Source: JAWUVP01 sp034112285
GTDB lineage: Bacteria > Pseudomonadota > Gammaproteobacteria > JABDGN01
Reading direction: 5' to 3'
Assembly: GCA_034112285.1 (NCBI GenBank)
Contig: JAWUVP010000058.1
Coordinates: 1-34,604, forward strand
Length of the DNA: 34,604 bases
Below the pieces are notes generated by a model. It ran no database searches, was not told the DNA's origin, and saw only the letters and a list, made by a program, of their open reading frames with translations. Each line of letters opens with the position of its first letter. The first letter of the stretch is position 1. Position numbers and translations under genes: made by a program. Shown here piece after piece: positions 8,293-15,437 of the stretch.

Positions 8293-9055
8293 CGTCTGTT
8301 TTTCCTATTGGCGGCGTCACATTTGCTGCGCCGGTAAGAATTTCTGCAACATGATAGCATTTTACTTTACTGCCTTCACGTGAGAGCTTGCCTGCCATGT
8401 TCATCAAACACCCTAGGTCACCGGCCACCAAGGTGTCGGCGCCGGTTTTTTGAATACAGTCCACTTTTTTGCTGACCATTTCATTTGAAACATCGGAATA
8501 TTTCACACAAAAAGTGCCACCAAAACCACAGCAGACGTCGGCATCTTTCAAGGGTTTAAAATCACAATCTGAAACTTGGTGCAACAGCTGGCGCGGCTGT
8601 TTCTGCACATTTAATTCGCGTAAACCGGCGCATGAATCATGGTAGGTGATCGTGCCATCATACTTTGCGTCGATCGCGTCCATGTTGCAGACGTCAACCA
8701 AAAAGCTTGTGAGCTCATAAGTGCGCGCGGCTAATTGGTGCGCTTTAGGGCCCCACTCAGAGTCATCGGCAAACAACTCAGGATAATGCGTGCGTAGCAT
8801 GCCGGCACAAGAGCCAGAAGGTGCCACCACATATTCGAAAGCTAAAAATTGGCTAATTAATTGTTTTGCTAAGCGGCGAGTATCGCTGTTATCGCCCGAA
8901 TTATAGGCTGGCTGTCCGCAACACGTTTGCGCTGTGGGCACATGCACTTCGCAACCGGCCGATTCAAGTAATTCAAGCGTGGCAAAGCCCACCGAAGGTC
9001 GCATAGCATCGACCAAGCATGTTACAAACAAACCCACTTGTTTTTTTGCCGCCAT
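8279..9055 (-). CDS. lutA: LutA, CCG-domain Fe-S subunit of L-lactate oxidation complex
   Basis: A 258-residue protein with two cysteine-rich CCG domains, as in LutA/LldE and the GlpC and HdrB families. The first motif is TCCGQPAYNSG (Cys45-Cys46). The second is VCCGFGGTFCVKY near residue 180. The N-terminus KKQVGLFVTCLVDAMRPSVGF is typical of LutA. It forms the LutABC L-lactate dehydrogenase complex with the next two genes. It starts 5 nt after the stop of the diketo-acid hydrolase gene, and its last 14 nt overlap lutB, so the order hydrolase-lutA-lutB-lutC reads as one transcript. Confidence 0.92.
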   Translation of the reverse strand: MAAKKQVGLFVTCLVDAMRPSVGFATLELLESAGCEVHVPTAQTCCGQPAYNSGDNSDTRRLAKQLISQFLAFEYVVAPSGSCAGMLRTHYPELFADDSEWGPKAHQLAARTYELTSFLVDVCNMDAIDAKYDGTITYHDSCAGLRELNVQKQPRQLLHQVSDCDFKPLKDADVCCGFGGTFCVKYSDVSNEMVSKKVDCIQKTGADTLVAGDLGCLMNMAGKLSREGSKVKCYHVAEILTGAANVTPPIGKTDDASH

Positions 9056-9060
9056 CTTGA

Positions 9061-9909
9061 TTAAGCCTCGTTGATAGTAACTTGTGTTTGCTCACCCAGG
9101 CCATCAATACCCAGCTGCATAGTTTGCCCGGCACGCAAATAAACCGGCTCGGGTTTTTGCCCCAAGCCAACGCCAGGCGGTGTGCCCGTTGAAATGACGT
9201 CGCCAGGTTGCAAGCTAAAGAATTGGCTTAAATAGCTTATAATATAAGGCACTTTATAAACCATCGTGCTAGTGTTGCCGTTTTGATAACGCTTGCCATC
9301 CACCTCGAGCCACATATTTAAATTATCCGAATCATCCACCGCATCTGGTGTAACCAAGTAGGGGCCCATGGGTCCAAACGTGTCACAGCTTTTGCCTTTG
9401 ATCCATTGACCCGAACGTTCGAGTTGGTATTCACGCTCTGACAAATCATTAATCACACAAAAACCGGCAACGTGTTGCATGGCATCTTGCTCTGCAATGT
9501 ATTTTCCGCCTTTACCAATCACCACACCTAACTCAACTTCCCAATCAGTCTTGGTGGAATTGCGGGGAATAATCACGTTATCGTTTGGGCCGCAAATAGC
9601 GCTGGTGCACTTTGCAAAAATAGTCGGCTCAGGTGGCACTTCCATGCCACCTTCGGCGGCGTGATCGGCGTAGTTGAGGCCGATGCAAATGAATTTGCCG
9701 ACGTTGCCCACACAAGCACCAATGCGCGTGGCGGGATCAATAATCGGTAAGTTATTAAAATCTAATTCGCGGATAATTTGTATTTGCTCGGGCAATAAAT
9801 TGTCATCACTTAAGTCGGCGATGTGTGTCGATAAATCGCGAATATTACCATCAGCATCTAAAACTGCCGGTTTTTCTTGGCCTTTGGCGCCACAACGTAA
9901 TAGTTTCAT
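9061..9909 (-). CDS. FAH-family hydrolase, probable 2,4-diketo-3-deoxy-L-fuconate hydrolase
   Basis: A 282-residue fumarylacetoacetate-hydrolase-fold enzyme. Metal ligands Glu124 and Glu126 (TDWEVELGVVIG) and Asp155 (INDLSERE) are present, with the KGKSCDTFGPMGPYLVTPD loop and the STGTPPGVGLG segment of the family. Related proteins have been called ureidoglycolate lyase by similarity. In this operon the expected reaction is hydrolytic cleavage of 2,4-diketo-3-deoxy-L-fuconate to pyruvate and L-lactate, the product handled by the adjacent lutABC genes. The gene is 44 nt downstream of the SDR gene and 5 nt before lutA. The specific substrate is inferred from context. Confidence 0.86.
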   Translation of the reverse strand: MKLLRCGAKGQEKPAVLDADGNIRDLSTHIADLSDDNLLPEQIQIIRELDFNNLPIIDPATRIGACVGNVGKFICIGLNYADHAAEGGMEVPPEPTIFAKCTSAICGPNDNVIIPRNSTKTDWEVELGVVIGKGGKYIAEQDAMQHVAGFCVINDLSEREYQLERSGQWIKGKSCDTFGPMGPYLVTPDAVDDSDNLNMWLEVDGKRYQNGNTSTMVYKVPYIISYLSQFFSLQPGDVISTGTPPGVGLGQKPEPVYLRAGQTMQLGIDGLGEQTQVTINEA

Positions 9910-9953
9910 CTCGTTTCTCCTAAAAATGTTTACCGCGAAGGGAATGCGCTAGT

Positions 9954-10703
9954 TTAAATACTCCAACCGCCATCAATTAAATGCGTGGTGCCCGTGGTGT
10001 AACCACTCTCGTCACTGGCTAAGTAAACCACTAAGGCAGCAATTTCTTCGGGCTTACCCACGCGGCCTATAGGCTGACGGGCAACAAATTCTTGGCGGAC
10101 TTTTTCCACATCGCCGCCTTGCGATTGCACGCGCGCCTCCCACGAAGGCGACTCAACCGTGCCAGGGCAAATAGCATTGACGCGAATGCCTTGCTTGATG
10201 TAATCGGCGGCAATCGATTTTGTCATGCCAATCACTGCGGCTTTGGTGGTGCCGTACACAAAACGATTGGGCGCGCCTTTTACGCTGGAGGCAATAGATG
10301 ACATGTTAATAATGCTCGCACCGCCATTTTCAAGCATAGCCGGCAAAAACGCTTTGATCATGTGAAACATAGATTTTACATTTAACGCAAACGAAAAATC
10401 CCAGTCTTCATCACTACAATCTAGAATAGCGCCGTTGTGCACGTAACCGGCACAATTAAATAACACATCAATAGCACCCGTTTTTTCGGCAAAGCTGTTA
10501 ATGGCTTCCACGTCCAAAACATTTAATTGTGCCGTTTCTATAGTGGGTAATTCGGCTTGTAAAGCTTGTAATGCCTCCGCATTCACATCGGTGGCAATAA
10601 CTTTTGCACCCGCTTCATGGGCTGCAATCACCGAGGCTCTGCCAATACCTTGCGCGGCAGCTGTAATTAAGACGCGTTTATTCGCTAAACGTTCAGTAGT
10701 CAT
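9954..10703 (-). CDS. SDR, probable 2-keto-3-deoxy-L-fuconate dehydrogenase
   Basis: A 249-residue classical short-chain dehydrogenase. The Rossmann nucleotide loop is TAAAQGIG (about 14-21), Asp39 at the end of the second strand (IATDVN) indicates NAD+ over NADP+, and NCAG is at 83-86. The catalytic Ser136, Tyr150 and Lys154 (YGTTK) are present. The protein resembles the DHRS6/BDH2-like group that includes 2-keto-3-deoxy-L-fuconate dehydrogenases. It would oxidise C4 of 2-keto-3-deoxy-L-fuconate to the 2,4-diketo acid, which the next gene's product then hydrolyses. It follows the mutarotase gene by 3 nt. The SDR family is certain; the exact substrate is inferred from the operon. Confidence 0.87.
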   Translation of the reverse strand: MTTERLANKRVLITAAAQGIGRASVIAAHEAGAKVIATDVNAEALQALQAELPTIETAQLNVLDVEAINSFAEKTGAIDVLFNCAGYVHNGAILDCSDEDWDFSFALNVKSMFHMIKAFLPAMLENGGASIINMSSIASSVKGAPNRFVYGTTKAAVIGMTKSIAADYIKQGIRVNAICPGTVESPSWEARVQSQGGDVEKVRQEFVARQPIGRVGKPEEIAALVVYLASDESGYTTGTTHLIDGGWSI

Positions 10704-10706
10704 GGC

Positions 10707-11030
10707 TTACTCCATATGAAAAACTTGTTGCATGTTAACCCACCACTCACCTTCTTTGGCAGTGGTGAGGGGAATTTGGCAGGGGTCGGTTTCACGCCAC
10801 CATTGTTGAGTTATTTCAGCAGCCCCTACCGCGGCCATATCAGCCGCGTAGTCGTCACCGTGGTATTCTAAATAACCAAACAATAAATTGTCGTGCCAAA
10901 AAATTGAATAATTTTTAACGTGATGCGCACGCAATTGCTCTAACACACCGGGCCAAGCAGCAGCGTGCAAATGCTTATATTCTTCTAACTTCTCAGGCTT
11001 GATGCCAATGGCCATGCCATAGCGTTGCAT
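10707..11030 (-). CDS. L-rhamnose-mutarotase-family protein, probable L-fucose mutarotase
   Basis: A 107-residue ferredoxin-like fold protein of the RhaM/DUF718 (COG3254) family. The N-terminal segment YGMAIGIKPEKLEEYKHLHA carries the conserved catalytic His22, followed by AAWPGVLEQL. YSIFW and the C-terminal WWRET motif are also typical. It should interconvert the alpha and beta anomers of a 6-deoxy-L-sugar and so feed the anomer used by the C1 dehydrogenase. It is not of the FucU/RbsD fold that performs this job in Escherichia coli. The start ATG overlaps the transporter stop by one base (TAATG), so translation is coupled. Confidence 0.85.
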   Translation of the reverse strand: MQRYGMAIGIKPEKLEEYKHLHAAAWPGVLEQLRAHHVKNYSIFWHDNLLFGYLEYHGDDYAADMAAVGAAEITQQWWRETDPCQIPLTTAKEGEWWVNMQQVFHME

Positions 11031-12409
11031 TAGATTTCTTCGCCAATGTCACGCAAATTTTTGCCAGCAAGAAGATTTTTTTCAATTGTTTCTAAAGAAA
11101 CCCCTTTGGTCTCTGGAATGAGGTAGAAAATAAAGAATAAACAAATTGCATTAAAGACCGCAAAGATACTAAACGTTTTGGCCGCACCCAAATGGTCTAA
11201 TACCGTTAAGAAAAATGAAGCCAAGATAAAGTTACAAATCCAATTGGCACACGTGGCCGTGGCCATACCAAAATCACGCCCACGCAATGGGAAAATTTCT
11301 GCACAAAGCAACCAGGCAATAGGCCCCGAACTAAATGCAAACGTAATCAAGAATAAAAACAACGCCACAACCGCCAACAACTTAATCACTAAGCTACTCA
11401 CGCCTAAGGCAAAGGCTAACGCTAACACACACATTGAAATCGCCATGCCTAAATAACCCCAATATAGTAGAGGCTTACGACCATGATGGTCAACAAAGAA
11501 AATAGCCGCCGCGCAAGCAATCACATTAATCACGCCCATTAACACCGTCATCCACATTTGCTCTGCATTGGCAGCAAACCCAGCGAGGCCAAAAATTTTA
11601 GGCGCATAATAGATGGTCATATTAATACCGGTGAATTGTTGCATGACTTGAATTAACACCCCTAAACCCACCACTTTACGAAAAGGTTTGTTGGTGCGCA
11701 GCAAAGAAAAACCATTTTCTTGCGATTTCACACTGGCTTCAATTTCTTTTAATTCACGCTCAATTTCTTCTTCATTGTCACGAATTTTGTGCAGCACTTC
11801 ACTCGCGTCTTGTTTGTAGTTTTTCAAAATTAACCAGCGCGGACTACGCGGTAAAAACAACACCAACACCGCCATGATAATAGCCGGTATGCAAATAATG
11901 CCTAACATCCAACGCCAAGCACCGGTGTAACTAAAATAAGTGTCACTAATAAAAGCAATTAAAATACCCAAATACACCATCACTTGATACATGGACACAA
12001 TGCCACCACGAAAGCGCCTAGGCGCCATTTCAGATAAGTAGATAGGTGCAATAAAGGCCGCCATTCCCACAGATAAACCTAAGATAATACGATAGAAGAT
12101 TAATTGGTCAACCGATTGAGCGCTCGCAGACAATAAGCAACCAATGGTAAACACGATTCCACTTATAAATAAGACAATTTTTCGACCCAAACGTTTGGAC
12201 AAATAACTACCCATCAACGTGCCAAAGAAAGCCCCGAATAACACCGCACTCACCACATACTCGGCCTGTGAGGTGGTGGTGTTAAAGTGTTTGATAACGA
12301 AAGGCAAGGCACCTGATATAACGCCGGTATCAATACCGAACAATAATCCTGCCAGAGCGGCCGTTACTGAAATCATGTAAACAAACTTTGTAGTCGCTGA
12401 TTGTTGCAT
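11030..12409 (-). CDS. Sugar porter family MFS transporter (probable L-fucose/H+ symporter)
   Basis: A 459-residue inner-membrane protein with 12 predicted helices, of the sugar porter branch that includes XylE, AraE and GalP. Hallmarks are GIDTGVISGAL in TM1, SKRLGRK in the loop after TM2, PIYLSEMAPRRFRG after TM4, PRSPRWL before the central loop, DHHGRKPLLYWG after TM8 and PETKGVSLE at the C-terminus. The charged central loop (about 195-230) is typical. It is unrelated to E. coli FucP, which belongs to another MFS group, so fucose uptake here is inferred from the operon. It is the first gene of the catabolic operon and has a strong ribosome binding site, AGGAG, 5-6 nt before the ATG. Confidence 0.87.
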   Translation of the reverse strand: MQQSATTKFVYMISVTAALAGLLFGIDTGVISGALPFVIKHFNTTTSQAEYVVSAVLFGAFFGTLMGSYLSKRLGRKIVLFISGIVFTIGCLLSASAQSVDQLIFYRIILGLSVGMAAFIAPIYLSEMAPRRFRGGIVSMYQVMVYLGILIAFISDTYFSYTGAWRWMLGIICIPAIIMAVLVLFLPRSPRWLILKNYKQDASEVLHKIRDNEEEIERELKEIEASVKSQENGFSLLRTNKPFRKVVGLGVLIQVMQQFTGINMTIYYAPKIFGLAGFAANAEQMWMTVLMGVINVIACAAAIFFVDHHGRKPLLYWGYLGMAISMCVLALAFALGVSSLVIKLLAVVALFLFLITFAFSSGPIAWLLCAEIFPLRGRDFGMATATCANWICNFILASFFLTVLDHLGAAKTFSIFAVFNAICLFFIFYLIPETKGVSLETIEKNLLAGKNLRDIGEEI

Positions 12410-12493
12410 ATAAACTCCTTTTTTATACGGTTATTTTAGCATTTCCACTCAAGCAAGCTGCACAAGTCACTGAGGATAGTAAAAGTCCTGCTT

Positions 12494-12522
12494 TTTATAC
12501 AGGAATCTAGCACGCCATGCAA
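12494..12522 (-). promoter_or_regulatory. Candidate promoter of the fucose operon
   Basis: On the minus strand, TTGCAT (12522 to 12517) and TATAAA (12499 to 12494) are separated by 17 nt. The -10 is a good match to consensus and the -35 is weak. The predicted leader to the transporter ATG is about 75 nt. The -35 abuts the ATGGCCG-type repeats that lie upstream of the divergent lactonase gene. Confidence 0.5.
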
Positions 12523-12525
12523 GAA

Positions 12526-12568
12526 ATGGCCGGATTTTATGGCGGATATGGCCGTTATCACCTATAAT
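12526..12568 (+). promoter_or_regulatory. Candidate lactonase promoter with three short repeats
   Basis: A perfect TATAAT at 12563-12568 stands 35 nt before the lactonase ATG. No acceptable -35 is found. Instead the upstream DNA holds three same-direction heptamers: ATGGCCG at 12526 and 12548 and ATGGCGG at 12539. A weak -35 with nearby repeats would suit an activator or shared divergent operator, but no regulator gene is nearby and the repeats may be chance. Confidence 0.4.
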
Positions 12569-12603
12569 CTTTAGCTGTCATTTTCAGCAAACGAGCCTAT
12601 ATT

Positions 12604-13458
12604 ATGTCCCACCCCGTGTTTGATACCCATTTTCATATTTATGACACCGCACAACTAGACCTGCCCTGGCTAAAAGACGTGCCACAGCTAAAACAAGCCT
12701 ATTCACTGGCCGATTACCAGCAAGCCTGCACCGATATTGATATTAAGCAATTAACCTATGTGGAAGTCGATGTAGCCAAAGACGACAACCTAACGCGCGA
12801 AGCCAGCTGGATTACGGAACTGGCGACCCAGGACAATTTAATACGCAGCGTGGTGCTGGGCGCTGATTTGCTGCAAGACAATTTTGTAGAGACCTTTACA
12901 CCCTGGCTAGAAAAACAACCCGTGGTCGGCGTGCGCCACGGCGGCATGGGGTTTACCAGCGGCGAGGTTTACTTAAGCTCCGCGTTTGTGAATAACTGCC
13001 AACAACTCGGTAAAATGGGCTTGCTCTGCGAAACCCTAGCCCGCGTGACACACATGGCGCAGGTGCGCCAACTGATTGAGCAATGCCCTAACACACAATT
13101 CGTTATCGATCATTGCGGCTCACTCTCCCCCGCCGAAACCAACCCCGCCGTCATTGAACATTGGCAAACCGAACTACAACTAACCGCACAATTGCCCAAC
13201 GTGAGCTGCAAAATTTCCGGCCTGTTACAAAGCCTACCTAATGCACAATGGCAAGCCAAAGACCTAGCCCCTATCGTAAACTTTTGCCTCGACACCTTCG
13301 GTGAAGACCGCGTCGTCTTTGCCAGCAACTGGCCGGTTTGCAATTTAAGCGGTAGTTTGCAGCGCTGGTACCACGCGCTGTGTGAAATTGTTGCGACTCG
13401 ACCTGGCTCGCTAAAAGAAAAGTTGTTTTATCAGAATGCCATGCGGCTTTATGTTTAG
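12604..13458 (+). CDS. Amidohydrolase-family lactonase, probable L-fucono-lactonase
   Basis: A 284-residue TIM-barrel protein of the amidohydrolase_2 / COG3618 family, which contains sugar-acid lactonases. It begins VFDTHFHIYD with the HxH pair His9 and His11. Other family marks are VVGVRHGG (about 107-114), FVIDHCG with His170, CKISGL (about 202-207), FASNWPVC and the C-terminal NAMRLY. It would open L-fuconolactone to L-fuconate, the substrate of the dehydratase in the divergent operon. The position usually occupied by the catalytic or metal-binding Asp in 'SDWP' is Asn242 here, so the mechanism may differ. It is transcribed away from the operon, sharing a 194-bp control region. The fucose substrate is inferred from the pathway context. 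Confidence 0.83.
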   Translation: MSHPVFDTHFHIYDTAQLDLPWLKDVPQLKQAYSLADYQQACTDIDIKQLTYVEVDVAKDDNLTREASWITELATQDNLIRSVVLGADLLQDNFVETFTPWLEKQPVVGVRHGGMGFTSGEVYLSSAFVNNCQQLGKMGLLCETLARVTHMAQVRQLIEQCPNTQFVIDHCGSLSPAETNPAVIEHWQTELQLTAQLPNVSCKISGLLQSLPNAQWQAKDLAPIVNFCLDTFGEDRVVFASNWPVCNLSGSLQRWYHALCEIVATRPGSLKEKLFYQNAMRLYV

Positions 13459-13485
13459 TGATTAAGAATTAGTGAACAAATAAAT

Positions 13486-13660
13486 TTGTTGGGTGTGGCT
13501 TTGGGGGTTGCGCGATGAGCGCTACCTTTTCAAGCCACGCCGTGAATACATCCCTGTAGGCTCCGCGCCGGCGTCCTGCCGGCGAGGGGCTTGAAAAGGT
13601 AGCATTCATCACACCTCGCAAAGCCTGTGTGGTGGGGAGGAGAAGGAGCTCGCTACGCTC
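13486..13660 (-). repeat. Palindromic dispersed repeat, copy 2 (inverted relative to copy 1)
   Basis: This is the reverse complement of the element at 4801-4971, diverged but alignable over its full length. Arms 13510-13536 and 13588-13614 pair at 23 of 27 positions. The inner stem is CGCCGGC/GCCGGCG with a 5-nt loop (13566-13584). Against copy 1, the fourth stem pair has changed from T-A to C-G on both sides. This compensated change suggests the fold itself is kept. The shared core includes CACGCCGTGAATAC and TGTAGGCTCCGCGC. Confidence 0.85.
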
Positions 13661-13830
13661 GGATGCTTTTGATTTTTTCTTTGTCGCGTTGCTCCTTGAA
13701 AAAGAGGGGCGAGTTGCGCTCGGATGTTTTTGATTTTTTCTTTGTCGCGTTGCTCCTTGAAAAAGAGGGGCGAGTTGCACTCGGATTATTTTGGTTTTTT
13801 CTTTGTCGCGTTGTTCTTTGAAAAAAGCGC
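13658..13830 (+). repeat. Three tandem copies of a 61-bp unit
   Basis: Units start at 13658, 13719 and 13780, each opening with CTCGGAT, then a T-rich stretch, TTTGTCGCGTTG and a CTTGAAAAAGAGGGGCGAGT-like end. Copies 1 and 2 are nearly identical. Copy 3 is more diverged and truncated after about 50 bp. The unit boundary (GCGAGTTGCGCTCGG) resembles the GAGCGCAGC...CTCC end of the palindromic repeat, so the array may derive from it. Confidence 0.85.
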
Positions 13831-13921
13831 GTCGTTGCCAGGAGCGAAGCGCCGCGGCAATTTCCCCTCAGAACGAATAAAGCCTCGTCGTTGCGAGGAG
13901 CGTAGCGACGTGGCAATCTCC
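13830..13921 (+). repeat. Two REP-like elements in direct orientation
   Basis: Elements at 13830-13865 and 13886-13921 share the pattern CGTCGTTGC-AGGAGCG-AGCG-CG-GGCAAT-TCC. Patterns of this type (TTGCGAGGAGCG...GCGACG..GGCAAT) are dispersed widely in bacterial genomes as REP-like intergenic repeats. The ends TTGC and GCAA are inverted and can form a short stem. Confidence 0.75.
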
Positions 13922-14017
13922 ATGAGGTGGGGAGTTACCTTCAAAATTGCACAATCATTACGACGATAAAAGTGGATATCTATGAGGCAAGGCTGTGACA
14001 AATAAAGTGAAAATGGT

Positions 14018-14038
14018 CGAGCGCAGCGAGCTCCTTCT
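14018..14038 (+). repeat. Solo terminal fragment of the palindromic repeat
   Basis: The sequence CGAGCGCAGCGAGCTCCTTC repeats the outer end of the elements at 4801 and 13660, also preceded by an AAAAT stretch as in copy 1. It may be a remnant or an independent short unit. Confidence 0.6.
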
Positions 14039-14086
14039 ATCTAAGCAGCCCAAAGAGGCGTTCATCGGACCACCCATCAAGCAATC

Positions 14087-15409
14087 TTACGCTTTGTCAT
14101 AAACCTGCGAATCGACCTTCAAATACACGGTATGCTCATCAATAAACACTTCATGCACGCCGGCTTGGGCTTTAACGTCAGCCATAATCTGGGCTTCAGC
14201 TTGCCCGGAAAATTGCTCTCGACTCAGCATTTTGGTGGCCAAGTGCGGTGGTTTTTCCATGGTTAACGCCACCAATAACCAAATTAGGCTGGCGACACAG
14301 CAGAAAATAAACACGCCCACAATGCCATGGCTGGCATAAATCCAACCACCGACGGCGCCGCCGATAAAGATGCCAAAGAACTGCGCGGTTGAGTACACGC
14401 CCATCGCGGTGCCTTTGCTGCCTGCGGGGGCGACTTTTGATATGAGTGACGGTAGGCTGGCTTCTAATATAGTGAAGGCAGTGAAAAACAATAATAGCGC
14501 TATCACAAAGCTAATAATGTGGGTGTGTAAAAAGATTAAGATAAATTGGCTTAAGGCAATGGTGAAAATGCTGCCAATAAATACGCCTTTCATTTTGCGC
14601 TTTTTCTCGGCAATAATAATAAACGGTACCATTAAAATGAAGGCAAATAATAATACCGGCAAATAAACCCACCATTGGTGCGCTGAAGGCAGGCCGGCAT
14701 AATGTGTTAGAGCCAGTGGAATAACAATAAACGTGGCGGTTAGCACGGCGTGTTGCACAAAAATGGCAAAGTCTAAGCGTAGTAACTCAGGGTTGGTTAA
14801 AATTTGTTTGAATAAAGCGGGCACGGCTTCGGCGTCACGGTGGAAGACATTGTTTTGCGGCGTGGGGACAACCCAAAATAAAACACCGATACCCAGCACG
14901 GCTAATACTGCGGTTAACCAAAAAATACCTGACACGCCAATCACACTGTTTAAGGCGGGCCCTGCCACCATGGCAATGGCAAACGCCAGCCCAATGGTCA
15001 TGCCAATGGTGGCCATGGCTTTGGTGCGGTTTTCATCTTTGGTGCTATCGGCTAATAAAGCAATAATTACGCTACCGACTGCCCCGCCGCCTTGTATGGC
15101 GCGGCCAATAATAATGCCCTCAATACTGTGGGCTAAGGCAGCAACCACGGAGCCGATGGCAAATAAAACTAGGCCCATGAAGATAACCGGTTTGCGGCCA
15201 ATTTTGTCGGATAAAATGCCAAATGGCAGTTGCAAGCAAGCTTGGGTTAAACCATAAATACCTAAGGCCATACCAATGAGGTGTGGCGTCACACCAGGTA
15301 GGTGCTGCGCGTATAGGCTGAATACCGGCAGAATCATAAATAAACCCAGCATGCGAAACGACATGAGTAAGGCTAAGGATAAGGCTGATTTACGTTCAAT
15401 GGGTGTCAT
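14087..15409 (-). CDS. yajR: YajR-type MFS transporter with C-terminal YAM domain
   Basis: A 440-residue inner-membrane protein. Twelve hydrophobic segments precede a soluble C-terminal domain of about 65 residues that ends MADVKAQAGVHEVFIDEHTV. This matches the ferredoxin-like YAM domain of YajR. Motif A reads GILSDKIGRKPVIF (about 64-77) and TM4-TM5 has GRAIQGGGAVGSVIIALLAD. The substrate of YajR is not established. The ATG at 15409 has AAGGAA 7 nt upstream. It follows the LysE-like gene by 28 nt on the same strand and is probably cotranscribed with it. Confidence 0.85.
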   Translation of the reverse strand: MTPIERKSALSLALLMSFRMLGLFMILPVFSLYAQHLPGVTPHLIGMALGIYGLTQACLQLPFGILSDKIGRKPVIFMGLVLFAIGSVVAALAHSIEGIIIGRAIQGGGAVGSVIIALLADSTKDENRTKAMATIGMTIGLAFAIAMVAGPALNSVIGVSGIFWLTAVLAVLGIGVLFWVVPTPQNNVFHRDAEAVPALFKQILTNPELLRLDFAIFVQHAVLTATFIVIPLALTHYAGLPSAHQWWVYLPVLLFAFILMVPFIIIAEKKRKMKGVFIGSIFTIALSQFILIFLHTHIISFVIALLLFFTAFTILEASLPSLISKVAPAGSKGTAMGVYSTAQFFGIFIGGAVGGWIYASHGIVGVFIFCCVASLIWLLVALTMEKPPHLATKMLSREQFSGQAEAQIMADVKAQAGVHEVFIDEHTVYLKVDSQVYDKA

Positions 15410-15437
15410 GAATAGGTTCCTTTAATATGGGTGTGTG

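Larger units (their letters stand above)
13459..14086. other. Non-coding repeat-rich spacer
   Basis: This 628-bp stretch contains no gene I can support; the short open frames in it translate repeats. In order it holds the second palindromic repeat (13486-13660), three 61-bp tandem units (13658-13830), two REP-like elements (13830-13921), an unremarkable stretch (13922-14017), and a solitary copy of the palindromic repeat's end (14018-14038). It marks the right boundary between the fucose island and the yajR region. Confidence 0.75.

Noticed and set aside
13658..13921. Possible CRISPR array
   Set aside because: The 61-bp units are contiguous with no unique spacers, and no cas gene is present.
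13469..14001. Several 60-100 codon frames between the lactonase and yajR
   Set aside because: All lie in tandem or palindromic repeats and show repeated peptide strings that come from the DNA repeats, not from a gene.
14733..15257. 174-codon plus-strand frame opposite yajR
   Set aside because: It is antisense to a well-supported transporter gene; the open frame follows from that gene's codon usage.
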